From Chlamydia trachomatis (GTDB taxonomy: Bacteria; Chlamydiota; Chlamydiia; Chlamydiales; 2-12-FULL-49-11), in contig CAMAXK010000009.1 of the NCBI GenBank assembly GCA_945862365.1, forward strand, positions 1-53,869: 53,869 nt of DNA, read 5' to 3'. The first letter of the stretch is position 1; each line of letters starts with the position of its first letter. Positions 26,587-34,415 of the stretch are shown one piece after another. The position numbers and the translations under genes were made by a program. The notes beneath the pieces are model-generated. The model made no database searches and was not told where the DNA came from. It saw only the letters and a list, made by a program, of their open reading frames with translations.

Positions 26587-27604
26587 CTGCTCTTTGCTGA
26601 CCTAGTGCAAACCAGCGATCTTCAAAAAAGCGTTGTAAATAAGCAGGTATCCTACTGATTAGATTTTTTGCCACTTCTAACTCTCTAAGATTGAATAACC
26701 GATAAAAATCAGCCGGTAGCCCGGTAAGGTTATTATCCTCTAACTTTAACGTTCTTAGCTGCTTGATATCGCAGATGGTGTCTGGCAGCCGCCTAATTTC
26801 ATTATTATTTAAATTAAGAGTGATTAATCCTATTAATTCACCTATTTGCTCTGGCAACAAGCCTATTTTATTTCCCTCTAAAAGTAAGTAATTAAGATGG
26901 ATTAATCCACCTATTTCAGTAGGTAAATATTTGATACGATTATAACTTAGAGAAAGATCCCTTAAATTGATTAACTCCCCAAAAAAGGAGGGAATTTCCA
27001 TGATTGAATTTTTCTGCAATAAAAGAGTTCGTAGTCCTGTAAAAAATCTCATTTCATCGGGTATACATAATAGATTCATCTCACTTAAATCTAGTCTAGT
27101 AATTGCACGAATTTGTGTTTGATTATGCTCGGTGGTAAACCATCTTCTGATCTCTTCACAAGAGCCTATGGGAATTGACCGCAAATGAAGCTTTTCTCTC
27201 AAAACATTTCCGAAAATTTCAAGTGAACGATTTTGTAATATTTGCCTATACTTAATAAGCCTTTCCTTTAAATCAGGCTGGGCCATTAGATGGTGGATGT
27301 AATTTATTGAAAATGGTTCAATATCCTCTCTTGGGACAAGTTTTTCTATGTCAAAGACAACCATTTTAAACAAAGAGTTAACACTTTTTGATATTTCAAT
27401 AAGATTATCTTGTTTATCAACATGATCTATAGTCAAGTTTTTAAGATAGGGAAATAGATCACTGTTTTCATTACGTAATTTTTCAAGTGACAAAAGCATG
27501 TTTCTAAGTTGAAGTATTTCTAAGGATTTTGAAACTGATTTCACCTCTTTTGGCACAAACTCAGCAATTTGACCCATAAATCCGTAGTTAAATAATCTTT
27601 CCAT
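26570..27604 (-). CDS. Leucine-rich-repeat protein, candidate secreted effector
   Basis: A 344-residue protein without signal peptide or membrane segment. Residues 1-165 are a helical, charged region I do not recognise. Residues about 168-328 hold seven LRRs with a strict 23-residue period and the pattern LxxLxLxxNxIxxLPxxIGxLxx. The LPxxI type resembles YopM/IpaH and plant-intracellular LRRs. There is no C-terminal NEL ubiquitin-ligase domain, since only about 16 residues follow the repeats. Such eukaryotic-like repeat proteins are frequent in environmental chlamydiae and often leave by type III secretion; export is inferred, not seen. It sits between tsp and gltX. Confidence 0.8.
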   Translation of the reverse strand: MERLFNYGFMGQIAEFVPKEVKSVSKSLEILQLRNMLLSLEKLRNENSDLFPYLKNLTIDHVDKQDNLIEISKSVNSLFKMVVFDIEKLVPREDIEPFSINYIHHLMAQPDLKERLIKYRQILQNRSLEIFGNVLREKLHLRSIPIGSCEEIRRWFTTEHNQTQIRAITRLDLSEMNLLCIPDEMRFFTGLRTLLLQKNSIMEIPSFFGELINLRDLSLSYNRIKYLPTEIGGLIHLNYLLLEGNKIGLLPEQIGELIGLITLNLNNNEIRRLPDTICDIKQLRTLKLEDNNLTGLPADFYRLFNLRELEVAKNLISRIPAYLQRFFEDRWFALGQQRAVISHE

Positions 27605-27620
27605 TTTAAACCATTTTAAA
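27601..27620. repeat. Tandem decamer overlapping the LRR-gene start
   Basis: CCATTTTAAA occurs twice in direct succession (27601-27610 and 27611-27620); the first copy includes the LRR gene's ATG, read from the other strand. Confidence 0.6.
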
Positions 27621-27643
27621 TAATAGATTTATAATTATATAAA

Positions 27644-27665
27644 ATCTTGTATTTTAATACAAGAT
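27644..27665. repeat. 22-base palindrome over the distal gltX -35
   Basis: ATCTTGTATT and AATACAAGAT are perfect inverted 10-base arms separated by TT. The right arm covers the -35 hexamer of the upstream gltX promoter (27654-27659). It is a candidate operator in the LRR/gltX divergent spacer. Confidence 0.6.
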
Positions 27666-27682
27666 AATCACGTACCTATAAT
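27654..27682 (+). promoter_or_regulatory. Distal gltX promoter
   Basis: TTAATA at 27654-27659, a 17-base spacer and TATAAT at 27677-27682. The start would be near 27689, a leader of about 64 bases. GCAAAAACT occurs twice in that leader (27690-27698 and 27719-27727). Confidence 0.5.
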
Positions 27683-27716
27683 AAAATGAGCAAAAACTTG
27701 CTCTAATGAAAGAGAT

Positions 27717-27745
27717 TTGCAAAAACTCCAAGGATCAGTTATACT
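27717..27745 (+). promoter_or_regulatory. Proximal gltX promoter adjoining the ATG
   Basis: TTGCAA at 27717-27722, a 17-base spacer and TATACT at 27740-27745, seven bases before the ATG at 27753. It would give a leaderless transcript. The nearest AAGGA is 18 bases from the ATG, too far to serve. Confidence 0.5.
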
Positions 27746-27752
27746 ATTTTCC

Positions 27753-29258
27753 ATGAAAATTCGTACCCGCATTGCTCCTTCGCCAACAGGGCACCCACAC
27801 GTTGGGACATTATATATGGCATTGTTCAATCAAATTTTTGCTCGCGCAAATAATGGTGTTTTTATCTTAAGAATTGAAGATACTGATCAAAAAAGATCTA
27901 AACTTGAATATGAAGATAGCATTTATGAATCTTTACGATGGATTGGTCTTAATTGGGATGAAGGCCCAGATGTTGGCGGCGCCTATGGCCCTTATAGACA
28001 ATCTGAGCGAAGTGCTTTATACACCAAGTATTGTGACAAGCTTCTTGCTGAGGGAAAAGCCTACAAATGTTTCACCACCGCTGAAGAACTTGAAGAAATG
28101 AGGATGATTGCAAAAAAAACTGGCGGAAAAATTGGATATGATCGACGTCATAGAAACCTAACTCCTGAAGAGATCAAGGCTTTTGAGGATGAGGGTAGAT
28201 CTTATGTGATCCGATTAAAAGTACCTCTTACTGGCGAGGTAGAGTTTGAAGATAAGATCAAAGGGGTAATTAAAGTTCCCTGCGCAGATATCGATGATCA
28301 GGTATTAATGAAATCTGATGGCCTGCCAACTTATCATTTGGCCAATGTGATAGATGATCATACGATGGAAATTTCCCATGTAATTCGGGGAGATGAGTGG
28401 ATATCCTCAACACCAAAACATATCTTGATTTATCAAGCATTCGGCTTTACTCCACCAATTTATATGCATATGCCGCTACTTCTTGGTACCGATGGTAAAA
28501 AGCTTTCTAAAAGGAAAAATCCAACCTCTGCCTATTATTACAGAGATTCAGGATATCTGCCTGAGGCCTTTTTAAACTTTTTAACTCTGATGGGCTATTC
28601 TACAGAAGGGGATAAAGAGATCTATTCATTAGACGAGATTATCGCTACCTTCAATGAAAAGCGTATTGGAACAAGTGGCGCTGTATTTGATGTGAAAAAG
28701 CTTGAGTGGATGAACCAGCAGTATATGATCTCTACTATTGAAGAAAAAGATCTTTGGGGAAGAATTAAAAGCTGGGGCTTTAATGATGCCTTCATGACAA
28801 AACTTATGCCGTTAGTCCACACTAGGATGAAAACCTTTGGTGACTTTATTGATTTATGTGGCTTTTTCTTTGTAAATAACTTACATCTAACACCTGAGCT
28901 TTTAACCCCAAGAGGAATTAGCGCTGAGCAAAGTTGTTTTATGCTACAAACTTTTCTTTGGGGGCTTGAAAATCAAGGCTGGCATAAAGAATCTATAGAA
29001 GAAAATGCAAAGAAGTTAACTGATTTATTTGGCGTACATTTGAAAAAAGAAGTGATTCCGCTTTTATTTGCAACCTTTACTGGAAAGCAAACAGGGCCGC
29101 CTCTTTTTGACTCTATTGTTCTTTTAGGCGAACATAGAGCTCGCGCACGGATTCTTCAAGCCATAGAGTTACTTGGTGGAATTTCCAATAAAAAGTTGCC
29201 TTTGTTAGAAAAAGGTGTTCAAATTGGTAATTGTAAGGACTTATTTACGCCCGTATGA
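27753..29258 (+). CDS. gltX: Glutamyl-tRNA synthetase
   Basis: Class I synthetase, 501 residues, normal length. The HIGH-type motif is in APSPTGHPHVGTL and the KMSKS-type motif in KKLSKRKNP, with the C-terminal anticodon-binding helical domain after about residue 320. The ATG at 27753 is the family start (KIRTRIAPSPTG); an in-frame TTG at 27717 would add 12 unlikely residues. It overlaps the reductase gene below by ATGA. In C. trachomatis gltX (CT445) adjoins euo; here tsp and the LRR gene lie between. Confidence 0.96.
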   Translation: MKIRTRIAPSPTGHPHVGTLYMALFNQIFARANNGVFILRIEDTDQKRSKLEYEDSIYESLRWIGLNWDEGPDVGGAYGPYRQSERSALYTKYCDKLLAEGKAYKCFTTAEELEEMRMIAKKTGGKIGYDRRHRNLTPEEIKAFEDEGRSYVIRLKVPLTGEVEFEDKIKGVIKVPCADIDDQVLMKSDGLPTYHLANVIDDHTMEISHVIRGDEWISSTPKHILIYQAFGFTPPIYMHMPLLLGTDGKKLSKRKNPTSAYYYRDSGYLPEAFLNFLTLMGYSTEGDKEIYSLDEIIATFNEKRIGTSGAVFDVKKLEWMNQQYMISTIEEKDLWGRIKSWGFNDAFMTKLMPLVHTRMKTFGDFIDLCGFFFVNNLHLTPELLTPRGISAEQSCFMLQTFLWGLENQGWHKESIEENAKKLTDLFGVHLKKEVIPLLFATFTGKQTGPPLFDSIVLLGEHRARARILQAIELLGGISNKKLPLLEKGVQIGNCKDLFTPV

Positions 29259-30361
29259 ACCATGAAACTAGCTACAGTTTAAAAAATCCTTTTACAGCAA
29301 AGATTAATAAAGTGATCCCCCTAAATAAAGAGGGATCCTCTAAATCGAATCATCATGTAGAACTTTCCATCAAAGGTTCAGGTATTACCTATAATATAGG
29401 CTCATCTTTTGGTCTTCTACCCTATAACAATGAAAGGGAAGTACAAAACCTTCTTCTAATTTTACAAGTATCCCGCGATGAAGTGGTTTTTCCTAAAAAA
29501 CGAATAGAGCCAGTTGCCGTATACGATTTTTTCCTAAAATATGTAAACTTAACAAGGGTTACAAAAAAAATAGCTGAAGCACTTCTTCCTTTTCAGAAAG
29601 ATTTGGCCCTTGCAAACTTATTAGAAGGTAGCTGGCATGAATACACAGAAGCTCATAGTTTAAGTGAGTTTTTGAAATCTTTTTATAAAAAAGAGCTCCC
29701 TCTTTCAGAACTTGTAGATCTTGTATCGCCAATGCTTCCCCGCTTTTATTCAGTGGCATCTTCTCAAAAAGTGCATGGGGATACAATTCATCTTCTGGTT
29801 GCAGACTTTACAACTGATAAAGGATTAAGAAGTCTAACTACTGCACATCTACTTGATAGAAAAGAAATCCCTTTATTTTGCCAACCTAACGCCTCGTTTT
29901 ACCCACCAGAGGATGATACACCTATTATTATGGTTGGACCAGGAACAGGGCTTGCCGCCTTTTTAGGGTTTCTTCAAGAACGTATTATTTTTAGAAACTG
30001 TAAAAATAATATCCTTTTTACAGGTGATCGCCAAAAAGCTTACGATTTCATTTATGAAGATGAACTATTAGCTTATGAAAAAACTCATCATCTTCAACTA
30101 TTTACCGCCTTTTCTAGAGACTCAGTTCATAAAGTGTATGTTCAAGATAGAATGTGGGAGCAAAAAGATTTTCTTGGTGATCTTATCCTTAAACAAGGCG
30201 CACATATATTTGTTTCTGGAGATGCAGCAAGAATGGCTAAAGATGTAACCCTTACTCTTGAGCGTATCATTGCCTCTAAAAAGGCGATTTCACCGGAAGA
30301 GGCACATCTTGTGATCAAAGACTTAAAGAAGCAAAAACGCTTCCACTTAGATGTTTACTAA
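29255..30361 (+). CDS. CysJ-like NADPH flavoprotein reductase (no flavodoxin domain)
   Basis: A 368-residue ferredoxin-NADP-reductase-type protein related to the sulfite reductase alpha subunit (CT435, annotated cysJ). The FAD motif is RFYSVASS and the NADPH-binding motif is VGPGTGLAAFLGFLQER; a C-terminal EEAHLVIKDLKKQKRFHLDVY matches the family end. The FMN-flavodoxin domain found at the N-terminus of true CysJ is absent, and the second FAD motif GxxSxxL is altered to GLRSLTTAHLL. No CysI or sulfate pathway is nearby, so the electron acceptor is unknown. Coupled to gltX by a 4-base overlap; convergent to pepP with stops overlapping by 4 bases. Confidence 0.85.
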   Translation: MNHETSYSLKNPFTAKINKVIPLNKEGSSKSNHHVELSIKGSGITYNIGSSFGLLPYNNEREVQNLLLILQVSRDEVVFPKKRIEPVAVYDFFLKYVNLTRVTKKIAEALLPFQKDLALANLLEGSWHEYTEAHSLSEFLKSFYKKELPLSELVDLVSPMLPRFYSVASSQKVHGDTIHLLVADFTTDKGLRSLTTAHLLDRKEIPLFCQPNASFYPPEDDTPIIMVGPGTGLAAFLGFLQERIIFRNCKNNILFTGDRQKAYDFIYEDELLAYEKTHHLQLFTAFSRDSVHKVYVQDRMWEQKDFLGDLILKQGAHIFVSGDAARMAKDVTLTLERIIASKKAISPEEAHLVIKDLKKQKRFHLDVY

Positions 30362-31395
30362 CAAGTTTTTTTAGAAATTACTTCTGGACCGCAAGAGGTC
30401 ATAAGTATCGTATCTTCATATCGAATGCCCCATTTCCCTTCAAAATAAAGACCTGGCTCGATAGTAAAAAACATATTTTCTCTTATAGGAATATTTTTTA
30501 CTAAATAAGAAACCCGGGGCCACTCATGCACATCTAGTCCAAGGCTATGACCGAGCGAGTGTTTTACATGAAGGCTCATCCCCTGCTCTTTTGCATAACT
30601 TTGTACCTGATCATCCAAAACAGAGAATTCCACACCTATTTTTGCTTTTGCAAAAGCTCTATCATAGGATTCTTTCACAAGATCGTAATGGTGCTTCCAA
30701 ACTTTATAATCTTTAGGGTTAGAGGCTTGATCAAAAAATAACGTTCTTGTCATATCACTTGTATACATATCCACAGTAATTCCACAGTCGATAAGTACTG
30801 CCATTCCCTTTTTTAACTTTGTATCGCCTGAGCGATGATGAGGAAAGGCGCAATTTTCTCCAAAACCAATGATAGGATCAAATGAAAGTCTTTCGCCTCC
30901 GCGCTCTCGGCAAAATTTTTCATATTCCCAAGCAACCTCTTTTTCTGTGATTCCTTCTTTTAAAATGGAAACTGCATGCTCATATCCGGCATAATTTAAG
31001 TTTCCAGAAACTTTCATCTTTTGAATTTCAGATGGATCCTTTATGCATCTAACCTCATCCATTTTAGAAGAGGATACAATTTTTGTATGAGGTAATAAAG
31101 TTTGTAAAAACTGAAACCTGTCAAAGCAAAGATGCTTTCCATCTACATAAATTATTGATGGCTCTACCTGTTTTATATAATCATCAAGAGTGGTCTTTTC
31201 CTTAAGACAAACCTCCAATCCTTTCATGGTTCTACAAGAATCAATATATCTAGAATCGACAAAAAAGACCGCTTTTTTTGGAAAAATAAGCAACACCCCT
31301 TCAGAGACCTTTTTTCCAGTCAAATAGTAGATATCGGTGACATTCTCTATAAAAAACATTCCCTTTGCTAACTCTAACTTTTGTATTCTAAGCAT
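30358..31395 (-). CDS. pepP: Xaa-Pro aminopeptidase (M24 family)
   Basis: Cytoplasmic metallopeptidase of 345 residues that removes an N-terminal residue before proline. An N-terminal creatinase-like domain (1-125) is followed by the pita-bread domain with the metal ligands in LIDCGITVDMYTSDMTRT (two Asp), SLGHSLGLDVHE (His), TIEPGLY (Glu) and RYEDTIL (Glu). Its start overlaps the 3' end of mutL by 22 bases, so it is cotranscribed with mutL, as CT574-CT575 in C. trachomatis. Confidence 0.93.
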   Translation of the reverse strand: MLRIQKLELAKGMFFIENVTDIYYLTGKKVSEGVLLIFPKKAVFFVDSRYIDSCRTMKGLEVCLKEKTTLDDYIKQVEPSIIYVDGKHLCFDRFQFLQTLLPHTKIVSSSKMDEVRCIKDPSEIQKMKVSGNLNYAGYEHAVSILKEGITEKEVAWEYEKFCRERGGERLSFDPIIGFGENCAFPHHRSGDTKLKKGMAVLIDCGITVDMYTSDMTRTLFFDQASNPKDYKVWKHHYDLVKESYDRAFAKAKIGVEFSVLDDQVQSYAKEQGMSLHVKHSLGHSLGLDVHEWPRVSYLVKNIPIRENMFFTIEPGLYFEGKWGIRYEDTILMTSCGPEVISKKTC

Positions 31396-33029
31396 AATCT
31401 CCTTAAGTCTTTTTTAGTCACAAGATTTCCCACACTTTCACAAGGGCTATTTTCTACTAAAAAAATCGCCTCTTCCTGAGTATAGCGTTTTTTTCGTAAT
31501 ACTCTAAAGTGTATTTTCTCTTTAATATCGACCACCTGCTCCCCCTTTTGAAGCAAAGAAAGGGCGTACATGAAGAGATCTTTTGCCTCTTTTTTAGCAA
31601 TATCTGGCATTTCTAACAGATCAATAGAGACCTCATTCATTTTATAGCCGATGCCTAATCCTTCAAAAGCAGTTTGGTAGTGCTCACAAATCCCCATCTC
31701 TTTATGGGTAAGAAAAATCTCTTCTGGTTCAAGTAACCTTTGGCCAGTAAAAGGCTTTTCATTTTTTGTCCTTATTTTTTCAAGAATAGATAAATCAATG
31801 AGAACACACCCTTTTTCCTCCATATCTAAAAATTTCGGATGAGGGGGGTTAACTTCAATAATACAAAGCTCGTCCCATAACATTTTTACAGTCAGATACC
31901 CTTTCTCTTCAAAGGTCGATTGGGTAAAAAAGCAAGGGCGCTTTATAGCCTCAAAAGAGCGTTCATCTGATTTTTCAACATAATTAAATTCTTTAAAAGA
32001 AATAGGAGATCGAAAGGTACTTACAAACTCCTTTTGAGTAGTTACTGTAAAAGAGCCGGTTAAACTAGAAGAAATCGCCTCTTTAACCATGGCAAAGACT
32101 TTTTCTTCCTCTTGAAAACGGATCTCTTTTTTCTGAGGGTGGACATTAACATCAATTTTTGCAGGATCAAAGGTCATGGATAAAAAAAACAAAGGGAAAT
32201 CTCCTCGACCTAAGGAAGTTCCAAAGCCTGCAGCTACTGCATTGCTTATTAACATCGAATAAACACTTCGCTTGTTAACGACTAAATATTGCCCTAACCG
32301 ATTACTTCTTGTCTTTTCCGGCCCAGCGATCACCCCTTCTATTTTCAATCCATCTCTTTCAAAATGGATAAAAATTTCTGGAGAAAAAAACCCTTTTCCC
32401 AAGACCTCTACTAATCGATTCGTTTTTCCCCCTTCTACAGAAAAAACATCCTTACCATCTACTGTTAAATAAAAAGCAACCTCAGGATGGCAAAGCGAAA
32501 GCTTGGTAATACATTTTAACACCTCAGTGGTAGAAGGACCCCTTGCTTTTTGAAATTTTTTTCTCGCAGGGGTATTATAAAATAAAGACTCTACTCTTAC
32601 TGTTGTTCCCCTTCCCCTTGAAGCTTTCGAAATTTTCATCTCCTTTCCCCCTGATATCTCAAGAAAGGTAGCTACCTCTCCAATGGAACTAAGAACAGAA
32701 AATTTTGACACCGAAGAGATAGCAGCAAGGGCCTCCCCCCGAAATCCCATCGATTCAAGAGAGTTAAGGTCTTCTAAAGAAGAAATTTTACTTGTAGCAA
32801 AACGCTCGGTACAGGCTGAAACATCCTCTGCTCCCATCCCCTTTCCATTATCAGAAACTTCAATTAGAAAATGGCCGCCATCTTTAATTTCCACCGAAAT
32901 TTTATCGGCTTTGGCATCAATTGCATTTTCAATAAGTTCTTTTACGACAGAAGATGGCCCTTCGACCACTTCACCGGCAGCGATTTGATTGATGGCAACA
33001 TCTGATAATACATGAATCGTTTTAACCAT
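31374..33029 (-). CDS. mutL: DNA mismatch repair protein MutL
   Basis: GHKL ATPase of mismatch repair, 551 residues, short for MutL. The N-terminal half is typical: INQIAAGEVVEGP, LIENAIDAKA, DNGKGM, ATSKI and GFRGEALAAI. The C-terminal dimerisation part (about 365-551) is much changed: no DQHAxHER box is present (VLIDLSILEKIRTK stands there), so it lacks the metal site of MutL endonucleases, and the last ACxxAI/CPHGRP-type motif reads CESVGNLVTKKDL. Chlamydial MutL therefore probably acts as a non-nuclease matchmaker, as in E. coli. No Shine-Dalgarno; the promoter abuts the ATG. Confidence 0.94.
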   Translation of the reverse strand: MVKTIHVLSDVAINQIAAGEVVEGPSSVVKELIENAIDAKADKISVEIKDGGHFLIEVSDNGKGMGAEDVSACTERFATSKISSLEDLNSLESMGFRGEALAAISSVSKFSVLSSIGEVATFLEISGGKEMKISKASRGRGTTVRVESLFYNTPARKKFQKARGPSTTEVLKCITKLSLCHPEVAFYLTVDGKDVFSVEGGKTNRLVEVLGKGFFSPEIFIHFERDGLKIEGVIAGPEKTRSNRLGQYLVVNKRSVYSMLISNAVAAGFGTSLGRGDFPLFFLSMTFDPAKIDVNVHPQKKEIRFQEEEKVFAMVKEAISSSLTGSFTVTTQKEFVSTFRSPISFKEFNYVEKSDERSFEAIKRPCFFTQSTFEEKGYLTVKMLWDELCIIEVNPPHPKFLDMEEKGCVLIDLSILEKIRTKNEKPFTGQRLLEPEEIFLTHKEMGICEHYQTAFEGLGIGYKMNEVSIDLLEMPDIAKKEAKDLFMYALSLLQKGEQVVDIKEKIHFRVLRKKRYTQEEAIFLVENSPCESVGNLVTKKDLRRLCLEYKS

Positions 33030-33037
33030 TTGTCATA

Positions 33038-33066
33038 AGTATACTAAAGAGGGATACCTTTGACAA
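33038..33066 (-). promoter_or_regulatory. mutL promoter, near-leaderless
   Basis: Read on the minus strand: TTGTCA at 33066-33061, a 17-base spacer and TATACT at 33043-33038. Eight bases separate the -10 from the mutL ATG at 33029. The -35 overlaps the -35 of the divergent promoter on the + strand. Confidence 0.6.
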
Positions 33067-33090
33067 TCCAATAAAATTTTATTGTAGAAT
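33060..33090 (+). promoter_or_regulatory. Promoter of the 33138 gene with palindrome in spacer
   Basis: A perfect TTGACA at 33060-33065 and TAGAAT at 33085-33090, with a long 19-base spacer. A perfect 16-base palindrome, CAATAAAATTTTATTG, occupies 33069-33084 directly against the -10, a typical place for a repressor site. Confidence 0.5.
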
Positions 33091-33137
33091 AACTCTCCAC
33101 AGACCATAATAAAGGTTAAAAATAGAAAGGGGTGTTA

Positions 33138-33974
33138 ATGAGAATCATATCTACAATTGTAACAGTTGCAGGACTTGCCTATGGAGCCTATTGGGTTAGT
33201 GAACATCGACCTGAATACAAAACTGAGATCATCGAGCTAGTTAATAGTGGCGACTTTCATACCTTAGAGGCGCGCTATACCGCAAAACAGATTATGGATA
33301 TGCATAAATCTGAACTCTTAAAAAGCGATGGTCATAAATTTTTAGAATCCAAAACCCAATTTTCCCCCTACCTTTTAATGGAAGTAAAATACACTAAACA
33401 AGACAATGCAACTGGAGAAGGGGTCATGCTTTGGTCTTTAGTCGATGGGGAAATGGTGATAAATTCCAATCAATGGGAAATGACCCATGGCTATTCAGAT
33501 TGCATACGTAATAATATTGATGGCAACGAATTTCGGGTAATCAATGCCCTTGCCTTACACGGTGGATCCTTAGACAGAGAAAGTCTTGTAAGAATTCTTC
33601 AAGTGGAAAATGATGTTCTTGGTCGATGGTTAAATACCACTAGAAAGAAAAAACTTATCGTACAGCAAGGAAGCTTTTACAGATTACATCTGCAAAGCCC
33701 AAGACTTGCTCTAAGACCTGAAACTCTCATTGATGATCGAATTGTAACAAAACCTTACAAATCTTCCGAAAGAATGGGGAAAAAATTCACCCATAATCAA
33801 GTCAAGCGTATTGCTGAGGCCTCTTTTGGAAAGGACTTTGCCGTAAGACACACCTTAGACGTTTACATGCCTATTTATAGCATCACGGTACAAAATCCTG
33901 ATGGATCTCACCATACAAGCTACTGGAACGCTATCAATGGCTTTGAGCTAAAATTCACCTCATTACTTGACTAA
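33138..33974 (+). CDS. Conserved hypothetical membrane-anchored protein (278 aa)
   Basis: I do not recognise a family. Residues 1-20 form a hydrophobic segment (IISTIVTVAGLAYGAYWV), so the protein is anchored or exported by an uncleaved signal. The rest is soluble and mixed alpha/beta; residues about 125-180 (FRVINALALHGGSLDRESLVRILQ, LGRWLNTTRKKKLIVQQGSFYRL) look like a winged-helix unit. A repeated PYLLMEVKYT / VYMPIYSITVQNPDG style beta motif frames it. The ATG at 33138 follows AAAGGGGTG; a GTG two codons earlier is possible. It is divergent from mutL. Confidence 0.72.
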   Translation: MRIISTIVTVAGLAYGAYWVSEHRPEYKTEIIELVNSGDFHTLEARYTAKQIMDMHKSELLKSDGHKFLESKTQFSPYLLMEVKYTKQDNATGEGVMLWSLVDGEMVINSNQWEMTHGYSDCIRNNIDGNEFRVINALALHGGSLDRESLVRILQVENDVLGRWLNTTRKKKLIVQQGSFYRLHLQSPRLALRPETLIDDRIVTKPYKSSERMGKKFTHNQVKRIAEASFGKDFAVRHTLDVYMPIYSITVQNPDGSHHTSYWNAINGFELKFTSLLD

Positions 33975-34095
33975 CCCTTAAAACCATATTACCTGAGTCT
34001 GATTTATCTCCTTCAACTAAAGGCTTTCTCTATTGTGTCTAAGGAGTTAACCATTAAGATTCATATTATTTATGTAAATACTTGAAAATAAAATA

Positions 34096-34124
34096 TTGAT
34101 CAAATTTTTTATAATGTGTATAAT
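34096..34124 (+). promoter_or_regulatory. Promoter of the 34220-34970 gene pair
   Basis: TTGATC at 34096-34101, a 17-base spacer and a perfect TATAAT at 34119-34124. The leader, about 90 bases, holds a TCAGCA/TGCTGA hairpin near 34136-34157 and a possible 12-codon upstream frame from 34195 that runs into the first gene. Confidence 0.6.
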
Positions 34125-34219
34125 TTCTTACACCTCAGCAAATTAAGATATGCTGATATTTTGATAAATAAAAAAACTTCAGCACAAAGATTGTATGAGT
34201 AACAAAAAGGAAATTTCGA

Positions 34220-34411
34220 ATGGCGCTTTTTAAAATATTTTTCTTTAAAATTATTGCTCCTATTATATGGCTTATGTTTTTTGCTTATGCATTTGCATCA
34301 TCTGGAATTAAGTTAGCAAGCGCAATTAAAGACAAAAACTTTCCTATGATTTGGTTGTACACTTGGATAATATTGATTGGTATATATTTTATATTTAATG
34401 GAGGAAGATAA
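34220..34411 (+). CDS. Small two-helix membrane protein (63 aa)
   Basis: A 63-residue, very hydrophobic protein with two predicted membrane helices, about residues 8-30 and 43-59, joined by a short charged loop (KLASAIKDKNF). AAGGAAA lies about 7 bases before the ATG. It ends 4 bases before the start of the secreted protein gene and the two share a promoter. I do not recognise it. The good ribosome site and promoter argue that it is real. Confidence 0.65.
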   Translation: MALFKIFFFKIIAPIIWLMFFAYAFASSGIKLASAIKDKNFPMIWLYTWIILIGIYFIFNGGR

Positions 34412-34415
34412 CGTC

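Noticed and set aside
27717-27752. TTG start giving 12 more residues on gltX
   Set aside because: The added residues do not fit the GltX N-terminus, and the TTG overlaps the -35 of the proximal promoter.
34195-34233. A 12-codon upstream frame in the leader of the 34220 gene
   Set aside because: It has no ribosome site and runs over the start of the real gene. It could act as a leader peptide, but nothing supports this beyond its presence.
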